DNA from: Acidobacteriaceae bacterium
Lineage (GTDB): Bacteria > Acidobacteriota > Terriglobia > Terriglobales > Acidobacteriaceae
Assembly: GCA_003154055.1 (NCBI GenBank)
Contig: PMCH01000127.1
Span: 8,259 to 21,947 of the forward strand
Direction: 5' to 3'
Length of the DNA stretch: 13,689 nucleotides
A program made the position numbers and the translations under genes. Shown here one piece after another: positions 6,289 through 12,518 of this stretch (positions are counted from its first letter, which is position 1; the number at the start of each line of letters is the position of its first letter). The notes below the pieces were generated by a model. That model was not told the origin of the DNA and searched no databases. It was given only the letters and a program-made list of their open reading frames with translations.

Positions 6289-7611
6289 ATGGCGCAGAAA
6301 CCAAAAACGCGCGTGGTGGTTGTGGGAGGCGGTTTCGGTGGACTGACCGCAGCCCGCCGGATTGCGGGGCTGCCCGTGCAGGTCACCGTCATCGATCGCA
6401 AGAACCATCACACGTTTCAGCCTCTGCTCTACCAGGTCGCGACCGCCGGCCTTTCTCCGGGCGAGATCGCCGCCCCTATCCGCTGGATATTGAGAGCTTA
6501 CCCCAATGTTGAAGTGTTGCTTGAGGAAGTTCGGGATTTCAACCTGGAACAGCAGCAGGTCATTACGAACGAGGGGGTACTCCCCTATGACTATCTGATC
6601 GTTGCCTCCGGAGCCACCCACGCTTACTTTGGTCACCAGGACTGGGAGCCATTTGCCCCCGGCCTGAAGACCATCGAGGATGCGCTGGAGATCCGGCGCC
6701 GGGTCCTGCTGGCCTTTGAGCTGGCGGAGCGGCAAGCAACCACCGCCGGCGAACAGCCGGTGCTGAACTTTGCCGTGGTAGGAGGCGGGCCGACCGGCGT
6801 CGAGTTGGCGGGCACGTTGGCTGAGATCAGCCGCCACGTCCTCGCCCACGAGTTTCGCTCCATCGAGCCCAAGAAGACGCGCGTCCTGCTGCTGGAAGGC
6901 GGCCCCAGGGTCCTGCCCGCCTATACTGAGGGACTCTCCCGCAAGGCCCAGCAGCAACTGGAGGGTCTGGGTGTCGAGGTAAGGACCTCGCAAGCCGTGA
7001 CCCGCATTGAGCCCGGCGTCGTTTGGACCGGAGACACGCGAATTCCCGCACCCGTGATCCTTTGGGCAGCCGGTGTGGCCGCTTCTCCGTTAGGTCGAAG
7101 ACTGGGGGTCCCGGTGGACCGGGCCGGGCGTGTGTCGGTCCAGCGCGACCTCAGCATCGCCGGACACCCCGAAGTGTTCGTCATCGGCGACCTGGCCGCC
7201 CTCCAGGACCAGAACGGCAAATGGCTTCCCGGAGTCGCCCCGGTCGCCATACAACAGGGTGAGTGGGTGGCCAAGACCATCGCCCGCGAGCTTGAGCATC
7301 AGCCGAGGCGCGATTTCCGCTACAACGACAAGGGAAGCCTCGCCACCATCGGCCGGGCCGCTGGGGTAGCGCAAATCGGCCGCTGGCAGCTTTCCGGCTA
7401 CTTTGCCTGGCTGGCCTGGCTGTTCATCCACATCTTCTTCCTGATCGGATTCCGCAACCGCATCATCGTAATGATCCAGTGGGCCTGGTCCTATCTCACC
7501 TACGAGCGTGGAGCCCGCCTGATCACCGGCAGCAACGAGTTACCGGGATGGACGAAGCCCGCGGAGCATCCGGTGGAACCGGCGCTGGTCGGGAAACAGC
7601 GCGTGTCCTGA
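6289..7611 (+). CDS. ndh: Type II NADH:quinone oxidoreductase (NDH-2)
   Basis: A 440-residue FAD-dependent, non-proton-pumping NADH dehydrogenase that passes electrons from NADH to membrane quinone on the cytoplasmic face. It has two Rossmann dinucleotide sites: FAD at the N-terminus (VVVVGGGFGGL, glycines at 13-18) and NAD(H) at GGGPTGVELAG (165-175). The second FAD contact is VFVIGDLA (G300-D301). APVAIQQG (317-324) occupies the position of the AQxxxQ quinone-site segment of studied NDH-2 enzymes. WLAWLFIHIFFLIGFRNR followed by WAWSYLTYERGARLI (about 376-412) is the usual C-terminal membrane-anchoring region. Length is typical. The start ATG is preceded at 4 nt by GAGGG. It stands alone transcriptionally, so it may serve general respiration rather than a neighbour's pathway. 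The call is secure; exact quinone specificity is not readable. Confidence 0.95.
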   Translation: MAQKPKTRVVVVGGGFGGLTAARRIAGLPVQVTVIDRKNHHTFQPLLYQVATAGLSPGEIAAPIRWILRAYPNVEVLLEEVRDFNLEQQQVITNEGVLPYDYLIVASGATHAYFGHQDWEPFAPGLKTIEDALEIRRRVLLAFELAERQATTAGEQPVLNFAVVGGGPTGVELAGTLAEISRHVLAHEFRSIEPKKTRVLLLEGGPRVLPAYTEGLSRKAQQQLEGLGVEVRTSQAVTRIEPGVVWTGDTRIPAPVILWAAGVAASPLGRRLGVPVDRAGRVSVQRDLSIAGHPEVFVIGDLAALQDQNGKWLPGVAPVAIQQGEWVAKTIARELEHQPRRDFRYNDKGSLATIGRAAGVAQIGRWQLSGYFAWLAWLFIHIFFLIGFRNRIIVMIQWAWSYLTYERGARLITGSNELPGWTKPAEHPVEPALVGKQRVS

Positions 7612-7621
7612 CCCGCCCCGC

Positions 7622-7627
7622 TATAAT
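7622..7627 (+). promoter_or_regulatory. Consensus -10 hexamer TATAAT just upstream of the TPR gene
   Basis: A perfect TATAAT lies 9 nt before the GTG start codon of the TPR gene, in the 25-bp gap after the NADH dehydrogenase. The expected start would be about 7634, making the transcript essentially leaderless. No good -35 hexamer is visible 16-18 nt upstream, and no Shine-Dalgarno sequence precedes the GTG, which fits a leaderless reading but does not prove it. Confidence 0.45.
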
Positions 7628-7636
7628 CAAGCTGCT

Positions 7637-9238
7637 GTGAAACGCGCCTTGATCGTCGTATTTGCCGCGCTCCTGGTCTTTCCTTGTCACGCGAACGGCC
7701 AAACTACATCTGCCGCCGGACGCACCCTGGTCGTAATTCCGTTTGAAAATACGTCCCCCACTCCCGGCCTCGAGTGGTTGGGCGAAGCCTTCCCTGAAGC
7801 TTTCCGCCAGCTACTCAATTCGCCGGTAGTGTATGTCGCCAGCCGCGACGAGCGACTGCGCGCTTACGATCGCCTCGGCATTCCCGCCGGACTGCATCTT
7901 TCGCGCGCCACCCTCTACCGTCTCGCCGAACAAATGGACGTGGACTATGCTGTGCTCGGTTCTTACAACTATGACGGCGCGCACCTCACCGCCACCGCGC
8001 AACTGCTCGACATGCGCGCGCTGAAGTTATTGCCTTCCGCTGCCGAGTCCGGCAACCTCACCGAACTGGGGACGGTGGAGGCGGCGCTCGCTTGGGACAC
8101 GCTCCGCCAGGTCCGCAGCGATTTCTCTTTGCCGAAAGACAAATTCGTGGCCGGCGTTGCGCCCGTGCGCCTCGACGCTTTCGAGAACTACATCCGTGGC
8201 CTGCTCGCATCCACCGCCGAAGAAAAGATCCGGCGCTACAAAGAAGCCACCCGTCTGAACCCCGTTTATACGGAAGCATGGCTCGAACTCGGCAAGACCT
8301 ATCTCAACCAGCATACGTACGAGCAGGCGATTGCCGCGCTGGAGCAGGTCCCATCTTCTTCTCCGGTGGCCCGCGAGGCGAACTTCTATCTCGGGCTGGC
8401 GGCCTACTATCAATCGGATTACGCAAAGGCGGAAAGCGCCTTCGCATTTGTCGCCGCCCGCCTGCCGCTTGCCGAGGTCTATAACAATCTCGGCGTGGTC
8501 AACTCCCGCCGCGGCCACAAAGATGCCGCCACTTACTTTCAACGCGCGATCGAAAATGATCCCAGCGACCCCGACTATCACTTCAATCTGGGAGTAACAC
8601 TCAGCCGCGTCGGAGACAATGCCGCCGCCCTCCGCGAGATGCGCGCCTGCCTCGACCATCATCCGGGCGACTCTGAAGCCAAGACCTTGTCCGATGCGCT
8701 CGCTTCCTCCGGTGCCGGTGTGGTTCCCGCCGCGTCTTCCACCGCCAAGCCGATCGAACGCATGAAGCGCAACTACGAGGAAAACACCTTCCGCCAGATG
8801 ACCGTGCAGATGCAGAGCTGGGCGGAGCAGCGCTTTGCCCGCTCGGACTCCCGCACTCACGCCCGCTTCCACCTTGAACTCGGCAAGGAACTGCTGGCCC
8901 ACGGCTTCACCGATGAGGCAGAGAGAGAATTCCGCGAAGCCGCCACCCTCGACTCATCGAGCCCCGCTCCCCTGACCGGACTGGCCGAGGTTTTCGATGC
9001 GCGCGGCGACGCACGCGAGGCCCGCTCCCAGGCCGAAGCGGCCTTACGCATTCGTGAGTTTGCCGAGGCCTATCTGGTGCTAGCGCACCTCGATTTGAGA
9101 GAGAATAGAACTGAAGCGGCCACCGAAAACGTCAATCGGGCCGTGCAGCTGGAGCCTGGCAATTCAGCGGCCCAGGATTTGAAGCGCACCGTCGCAGCCA
9201 AGCTCGCGGAGAAAGCGCAGCCACTGCCCCAACCATGA
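7637..9238 (+). CDS. Exported TPR-repeat protein with N-terminal FlgO/TolB-N-like domain
   Basis: A 533-residue protein starting at GTG. The first 21 residues form a signal peptide (MKRALIVVFAALLVFPCHANG, cleavage probably before Q22), so it should be periplasmic or envelope-associated. Residues about 29-135 (TLVVIPFENTSPTPGLEWLG, then VDYAVLGSY and AQLLDM) resemble the FlgO/TolB-N-like domain placed before TPRs in many Acidobacteriota and cyclase-linked proteins. TPR-type helical repeats follow at about 198-345, for example AEVYNNLGVVNSRRGHKDAA and PDYHFNLGVTLSRVGDNAAA. A low-complexity linker is at 355-370. A second TPR block lies at about 408-515. TPRs are protein-protein scaffolds; no catalytic motif is seen. 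The stop overlaps the next start as ATGA (9235-9238), so it is co-translated with the NfeD protease and may work with it. Partner and role are unknown. Confidence 0.88.
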   Translation: MKRALIVVFAALLVFPCHANGQTTSAAGRTLVVIPFENTSPTPGLEWLGEAFPEAFRQLLNSPVVYVASRDERLRAYDRLGIPAGLHLSRATLYRLAEQMDVDYAVLGSYNYDGAHLTATAQLLDMRALKLLPSAAESGNLTELGTVEAALAWDTLRQVRSDFSLPKDKFVAGVAPVRLDAFENYIRGLLASTAEEKIRRYKEATRLNPVYTEAWLELGKTYLNQHTYEQAIAALEQVPSSSPVAREANFYLGLAAYYQSDYAKAESAFAFVAARLPLAEVYNNLGVVNSRRGHKDAATYFQRAIENDPSDPDYHFNLGVTLSRVGDNAAALREMRACLDHHPGDSEAKTLSDALASSGAGVVPAASSTAKPIERMKRNYEENTFRQMTVQMQSWAEQRFARSDSRTHARFHLELGKELLAHGFTDEAEREFREAATLDSSSPAPLTGLAEVFDARGDAREARSQAEAALRIREFAEAYLVLAHLDLRENRTEAATENVNRAVQLEPGNSAAQDLKRTVAAKLAEKAQPLPQP

Positions 9239-10530
9239 AGCCGTCACGGATTGTCGTTGTCGTCGCTCTTATCCTCTTACTTGTTTCGGCGAGTTCTGCC
9301 GACGTCTTGAAGATCGTGGTGAACGACAGGATTCACCCGGTTACGGCGGAATACATAGCCCGCGCGCTCGACGCCGCAGACGCCAACCATGACCAGGCGG
9401 TTCTGATTGAGCTCAACACGCCCGGCGGGTTCCTCGATTCAACCGATGAGATCATCAAGAAGGTCATCGCTTCCCCGGTGCCCGTGATCATCTACGTGAC
9501 GCCCAGTGGCAGCCGCGCTGCCTCGGCAGGGCTTTTCATCCTTGAGTCCGCTGATGTTGCAGCCATGGCTCCCGGAACGCATACCGGCGCCGCGCATCCT
9601 GTGACCCTGTTCGGCAAGCCCGATGACGTGATGATGAAGAAGATCGAGAACGACGCGGCAGCCCAAATGCGCTCGGTGGTTTCAAAGCGCGGCCGCAACA
9701 TTGAACTGGCCGAAAGCGCGGTTCGCGAATCCAAGTCATTCACCGAGCAGGAAGCTCTCGACAAGAAGCTGATCGACTACGTGGCGTCCGACGAGCAGGA
9801 TCTGTTCCGGCAGCTTAGCGCCAAGCCCCTCAAGCGGTTCAACGGGACGACCGTAACTCTTAACTTGCCCGGCCAGCCGGTACGCGACTATCCGATGACC
9901 CTCAAGCAACGGATACTCGCCTACATCCTGGACCCCGATATTCTCTACATCATCCTGGCGATCGGTGCGCTCTGTCTGTATTTCGAATTCAACCATCCGG
10001 GCGCGGTTGTGCCCGGCACCATCGGCGTGATCTTTCTCCTGCTGGCGGCGTTTGCCATGCACCTGCTGCCCATTCGCTACGCTGCACTTGCAATGATTCT
10101 GGTTGCATTTGGCCTGTTTGCAGCAGAAGCCAAGCTCGCCAGCCATGGTGTGTTGACCACCGGTGGGATCGTGCTCATGACCCTCGGGGCGCTCATGCTC
10201 GTCGACTCACCCATTCCCGAGATGCGCGTCCATGTGCTGACCGCGCTCGCCGTCAGCATCCCATTGGGTCTGATCACAGCGTTCCTGATGGGCATCGCCC
10301 TTCGTGCCCGACGCAACAAGATCACTACCGGTGAGCAAGGTTTGATCGGCGAAATCGGACTTGCGCAAACTGCGCTATCGCCGTCCGGCAAAGTCTTTGT
10401 TCATGGTGAACTCTGGGACGCGGTCTCCCCAGTCAACATCCCCGCCGGTGGGCAAGTCGTGGTCCGACGAGTAGAAGGACTCGTGTTGCGGGTGGAACCG
10501 GTGGCAGTAGCCAGTCCCGTGATGGCGTAA
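9235..10530 (+). CDS. NfeD-family membrane serine protease (ClpP-class, STOPP-like)
   Basis: A 431-residue long-form NfeD protein. It has a signal peptide at 1-22, then a ClpP/SppA-like protease domain (about 24-195), a membrane domain with four or five helices (about 232-356), and a C-terminal OB-fold NfeD domain (about 364-423, TGEQGLIGEIG to VEGLVLRVEP). The oxyanion/substrate loop is ELNTPGG (59-65). The nucleophile lies in PSGSRAASAG, S97, and the general-base lysine is likely K136 in MMKKIEND. This matches the Ser-Lys dyad known for Pyrococcus PH1510, whose partner is a slipin it can cleave near the C-terminus. Here a slipin gene follows 163 nt downstream, supporting the same pairing. 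Translation is probably coupled to the TPR gene through ATGA; no ribosome site is seen close to the ATG. All key residues are intact, so it should be active. Confidence 0.94.
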   Translation: MKPSRIVVVVALILLLVSASSADVLKIVVNDRIHPVTAEYIARALDAADANHDQAVLIELNTPGGFLDSTDEIIKKVIASPVPVIIYVTPSGSRAASAGLFILESADVAAMAPGTHTGAAHPVTLFGKPDDVMMKKIENDAAAQMRSVVSKRGRNIELAESAVRESKSFTEQEALDKKLIDYVASDEQDLFRQLSAKPLKRFNGTTVTLNLPGQPVRDYPMTLKQRILAYILDPDILYIILAIGALCLYFEFNHPGAVVPGTIGVIFLLLAAFAMHLLPIRYAALAMILVAFGLFAAEAKLASHGVLTTGGIVLMTLGALMLVDSPIPEMRVHVLTALAVSIPLGLITAFLMGIALRARRNKITTGEQGLIGEIGLAQTALSPSGKVFVHGELWDAVSPVNIPAGGQVVVRRVEGLVLRVEPVAVASPVMA

Positions 10531-10545
10531 ACTCACGGCCCCGTT

Positions 10546-10580
10546 GCTCGTGGCTCGCGGCTCGTACCTCGTAGCTGTTG
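10546..10580. repeat. Degenerate heptamer tandem repeat (consensus GCTCGTR)
   Basis: Five consecutive 7-nt units: GCTCGTG, GCTCGCG, GCTCGTA, CCTCGTA and GCTGTTG. The first four differ from the consensus at one position or none; the fifth is more diverged. The array lies in the 163-bp non-coding gap between the NfeD gene and the slipin gene. It resembles the short heptameric tandem repeats described between genes in cyanobacteria, but a family relationship is not claimed. Function is unknown; slippage could vary copy number. Confidence 0.6.
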
Positions 10581-10646
10581 TATCCACGAATCACCCTCGG
10601 CAACGCCGCCCGTGCTCCGGCACAGCGTGTGCCCGCCTACTTGCGC

Positions 10647-10652
10647 TACAAT
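10647..10652 (+). promoter_or_regulatory. Possible -10 element (TACAAT) for the slipin gene
   Basis: TACAAT matches the -10 consensus at five of six positions and lies 41 nt before the slipin start codon, leaving a leader of about 35 nt with a good ribosome site. No convincing -35 hexamer is seen at 16-18 nt, so this is tentative. If real, the slipin and SPOR genes could be expressed independently of the TPR-NfeD pair. Confidence 0.35.
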
Positions 10653-10677
10653 CCGCACAGAACCTCTTTCAAACAAA

Positions 10678-10690
10678 CGCCTTGGAGGCG
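10678..10690 (+). promoter_or_regulatory. Slipin ribosome binding site inside a small hairpin
   Basis: GGAGG at 10684-10688 is the best Shine-Dalgarno sequence in the right block, 5 nt before the ATG at 10694, and fixes the start against a longer in-frame reading from further upstream. The surrounding CGCCT-TGG-AGGCG forms a 5-bp stem with a 3-nt loop that pairs most of this site. The tight loop makes stability doubtful, but partial masking of translation is possible. Confidence 0.5.
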
Positions 10691-10693
10691 CAT

Positions 10694-11479
10694 ATGGATC
10701 TCGGGTTTCCCGTGGTTACCGTCGCCATCGTCATCTTCGTCATTTACGTCCTGAGTTCCATTAAGATCCTCGCCGAGTATGAGCGCGGCGTCATTTTTCG
10801 TTTAGGCCGCTTGATGGGAACGGCGAAGGGACCGGGCGTCATCCTGGTCTTCGCTCCCGTTGACCGGATCGTGCGCATCTCCTTGCGCCAGGAAGCGCTG
10901 GAAGTGCCGCCCCAGGACATCATCACCCGCGACAACGTCACCCTCAAAGTGAACGCTGTCATTTTCCTGCGCGTGGTCGACCCGAACAAAGCTGTCGTCG
11001 AGGTTTCGAACTACGTGTACCAGACTTCGCAGTTCGCCCAGACTACTTTGCGCTCCGTGCTTGGCGAACAGGAACTCGACGAGCTTCTCGCCCATCGTGA
11101 CAAGATCAACCTTCGCCTGCAGAGCATCCTCGACACGCACACTGCGCCCTGGGGAGTGAAGGTCAGCAACGTGGAAGTGAAGCAAGTGGACATGCCCGAG
11201 TCCATGCTGCGCGCCATGGCCAAGCAAGCGGAGGCGGAACGCGAAAAACGCTCCAAGATCATCCACGCGGAAGGCGAGTTCTCCGCCGCGCAGCGCCTGG
11301 TGGATGCGGCAAAACTCCTCGCCACCGAACCGGTCAGCGTCCAGTTACGCTACCTGCAGACCCTCACAGAGATCGGCGTGGAAAAAAATACGACCGTCGT
11401 GTTCCCGGTTCCGGTCGATTTCTTCTCCGGTATTCAAAAATTCCTCGGAGGAACGCCGGCGGCGACCAAGGCAGGTTAG
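10694..11479 (+). CDS. Slipin / stomatin-like SPFH membrane protein
   Basis: A 261-residue SPFH-domain protein. The N-terminal hydrophobic segment (about 5-23) inserts in the membrane and is followed at once by the SPFH domain (KILAEYERGVIFRLGRLMG through about residue 180), with the slipin signatures QEALEVPPQDIITRDNVTL and LRSVLGEQELDELL. A charged coiled-coil segment follows (AMAKQAEAEREKRSKIIHAEGEF, 175-196, split across helices). The C-terminus has the hydrophobic stretch TVVFPVPVDFF (234-244), the region in which archaeal slipin is cut by its NfeD protease. Slipins form large membrane-associated oligomers and help organise membrane domains. The start was chosen at 10694 because of GGAGG 5 nt upstream; an upstream in-frame extension lacks protein-like sequence. 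It follows the NfeD gene, the classical pairing, and is 18 nt from the SPOR gene. Confidence 0.95.
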   Translation: MDLGFPVVTVAIVIFVIYVLSSIKILAEYERGVIFRLGRLMGTAKGPGVILVFAPVDRIVRISLRQEALEVPPQDIITRDNVTLKVNAVIFLRVVDPNKAVVEVSNYVYQTSQFAQTTLRSVLGEQELDELLAHRDKINLRLQSILDTHTAPWGVKVSNVEVKQVDMPESMLRAMAKQAEAEREKRSKIIHAEGEFSAAQRLVDAAKLLATEPVSVQLRYLQTLTEIGVEKNTTVVFPVPVDFFSGIQKFLGGTPAATKAG

Positions 11480-11497
11480 AAGCACGCGCCAATTCTT

Positions 11498-12100
11498 ATG
11501 GCCACTGCGCAACAAGACACGGAAATAACCCTCGGCACTGGCCGGATGCTGGCACTGTTTTTCGTGCTGGTCCTGGTCTGTGCCGGCTTCTTTGCCATCG
11601 GGTTTTCACTCGGACGCAAAGCGGCCGTCGTCGGCCCCGGCAATGTGCTGGCGGCGCAGAATCAGAGTCCCGCCACCGTTGTTCGTCCCGCGGCCGGGAA
11701 GAACAATGCGCAGCCGGCACCGGATTCAAAGGACTTCAGTTTCTACAAGGCCGTAGGACAAAAAACCGCCGACGGGCAACCTCCAACCAAGGAAGCACAG
11801 GCGCCGCCCGCAGTCGCCCCGTCCCCTGACGCCGCCACGAACCCAGCGCCCGATTCCGCAACGCCCGCTCTTCCGACCAACGGCTACTACGTGCAAGTTG
11901 CCGCCGTTACGCGCCAGGAAGACGCCGACGCGCTGGTGGAAGCGCTCAAGAAGAAGCAATACCCGGCCTTCATCGCCGGCAACGCTGCAGGGGACAAGTT
12001 CTATCGCGTGCAAGTGGGCCCCTTCACCGACATCAAGGACGCGGAGCTAATGCGCGGCCGCCTGACCGGCGATGGCTACAATCCGATCCTGAAAAGGTAG
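11498..12100 (+). CDS. Single-pass membrane protein with C-terminal SPOR domain
   Basis: A 200-residue protein with a cytoplasmic N-terminus (about 1-15), one transmembrane helix (about 17-39, MLALFFVLVLVCAGFFAIGF) and a flexible Ala/Pro/Gln/Asp-rich linker (about 40-126). The SPOR domain follows (about 128-198, GYYVQVAAVTRQEDADALVE, then FYRVQVGPFTDIKDAELMRG). SPOR domains bind peptidoglycan strands stripped of stem peptides, such as septal wall, so it should sit in the inner membrane and reach the cell wall, probably at division sites. The architecture resembles FtsN/DedD-type proteins, but no FtsN-specific motif is visible. It begins 18 nt after the slipin stop and lacks a clear ribosome site, so it is probably co-transcribed and may share the envelope role of the cluster. 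Confidence 0.92.
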   Translation: MATAQQDTEITLGTGRMLALFFVLVLVCAGFFAIGFSLGRKAAVVGPGNVLAAQNQSPATVVRPAAGKNNAQPAPDSKDFSFYKAVGQKTADGQPPTKEAQAPPAVAPSPDAATNPAPDSATPALPTNGYYVQVAAVTRQEDADALVEALKKKQYPAFIAGNAAGDKFYRVQVGPFTDIKDAELMRGRLTGDGYNPILKR

Positions 12101-12182
12101 CCAGCAGTCAGTGCTTGTGGCCTTCGAAGAGCATGCTGCTCCCGAGATGCCGCCCGCTCGGAAATGTGACAGAGTGGCTGCA
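12101..12182. other. Intergenic stretch after the SPOR gene, no clear terminator
   Basis: The gap holds a weak hairpin GAGCA-TGC-TGCTC (12129-12141) with no following run of T, so it is not a convincing intrinsic terminator. Nothing else is recognisable before the operator-like repeat that precedes the ArsR-type gene. Confidence 0.3.
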
Positions 12183-12200
12183 CATTGACATCGATCAATG
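12183..12200. promoter_or_regulatory. Candidate operator of the ArsR-type regulator (CATTGA-N6-TCAATG)
   Basis: A perfect inverted repeat with 6-bp arms and 6-bp spacer ends 18 nt before the ATG of the ArsR-type gene. It contains TTGACA (12185-12190), a perfect -35 hexamer. GATACT (12205-12210) follows at only 14 nt, too short for a standard promoter, so the real -10 is uncertain. ArsR/SmtB repressors bind inverted repeats at their own promoters, so autoregulation is plausible. Assignment is positional. Confidence 0.5.
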
Positions 12201-12218
12201 CTCTGATACTCTTCTGTC

Positions 12219-12518
12219 ATGAGCCAGGTGAGCGCCGATCTCGGTCCCTTTCTCCACGCCATTTCCGACCCTACCCGCCGCCGCATCCTGCAGGCACTTC
12301 GGGAAGAGAAAGCCGGTGCCACGGGCAAGAGAGTCAGCCCGTGCGCCTCTGACATCGAGCAGCACGTCAAGCTCTCTCAGCCGACGATTTCCCATCACAT
12401 GCGGATTCTGCAAGAGGCGGGTCTGGTGGAGATGAAGAAGCAGGGACACTGGCGCCGCTACCGGCGCAACGAGAAGTTGATTTCAGAAATGACGCGGAAC
12501 CTGAAGAAGCAGCTTTAA
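12219..12518 (+). CDS. ArsR-family winged-helix transcriptional regulator
   Basis: A 99-residue protein, the normal size of single-domain ArsR/SmtB regulators. The N-terminal helix motif SDPTRRRILQAL (16-27) and recognition region KLSQPTISHHMRILQEAGLV (51-70) are typical, with the wing at about 71-84 (EMKKQGHWRRYRRN). Only one cysteine is present (C42, in SPCASDIEQH), so the arsenic/metal ELCVCDL box is missing. It therefore probably senses something other than arsenite, or acts by a non-metal route. No metal-resistance gene lies beside it, so its target is unknown. No Shine-Dalgarno sequence is seen. The -10-like GATACT ends 8 nt before ATG, so the mRNA may be leaderless. Its stop codon overlaps that of the convergent kinase gene by 4 bp. 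Confidence 0.9.
   Translation: MSQVSADLGPFLHAISDPTRRRILQALREEKAGATGKRVSPCASDIEQHVKLSQPTISHHMRILQEAGLVEMKKQGHWRRYRRNEKLISEMTRNLKKQL

Noticed and set aside
6274..6993. Minus-strand open frame opposite the NADH dehydrogenase
   Set aside because: The opposite strand encodes a complete NDH-2 with both dinucleotide motifs; the antisense translation is Gly/Gln-rich with no domain or start signal.
8027..8902. Minus-strand frame of about 290 codons inside the TPR gene
   Set aside because: It is antisense to clear TPR repeats and has no ribosome site or family resemblance.
10544..10693. N-terminal extension of the slipin by 50 codons
   Set aside because: The extra residues look random and cross the heptamer repeat; the ATG at 10694 has GGAGG at proper spacing and gives the normal slipin N-terminus.
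12129..12141. Hairpin after the SPOR gene as a terminator
   Set aside because: It has a 5-bp stem with no U-tract, too weak to call.
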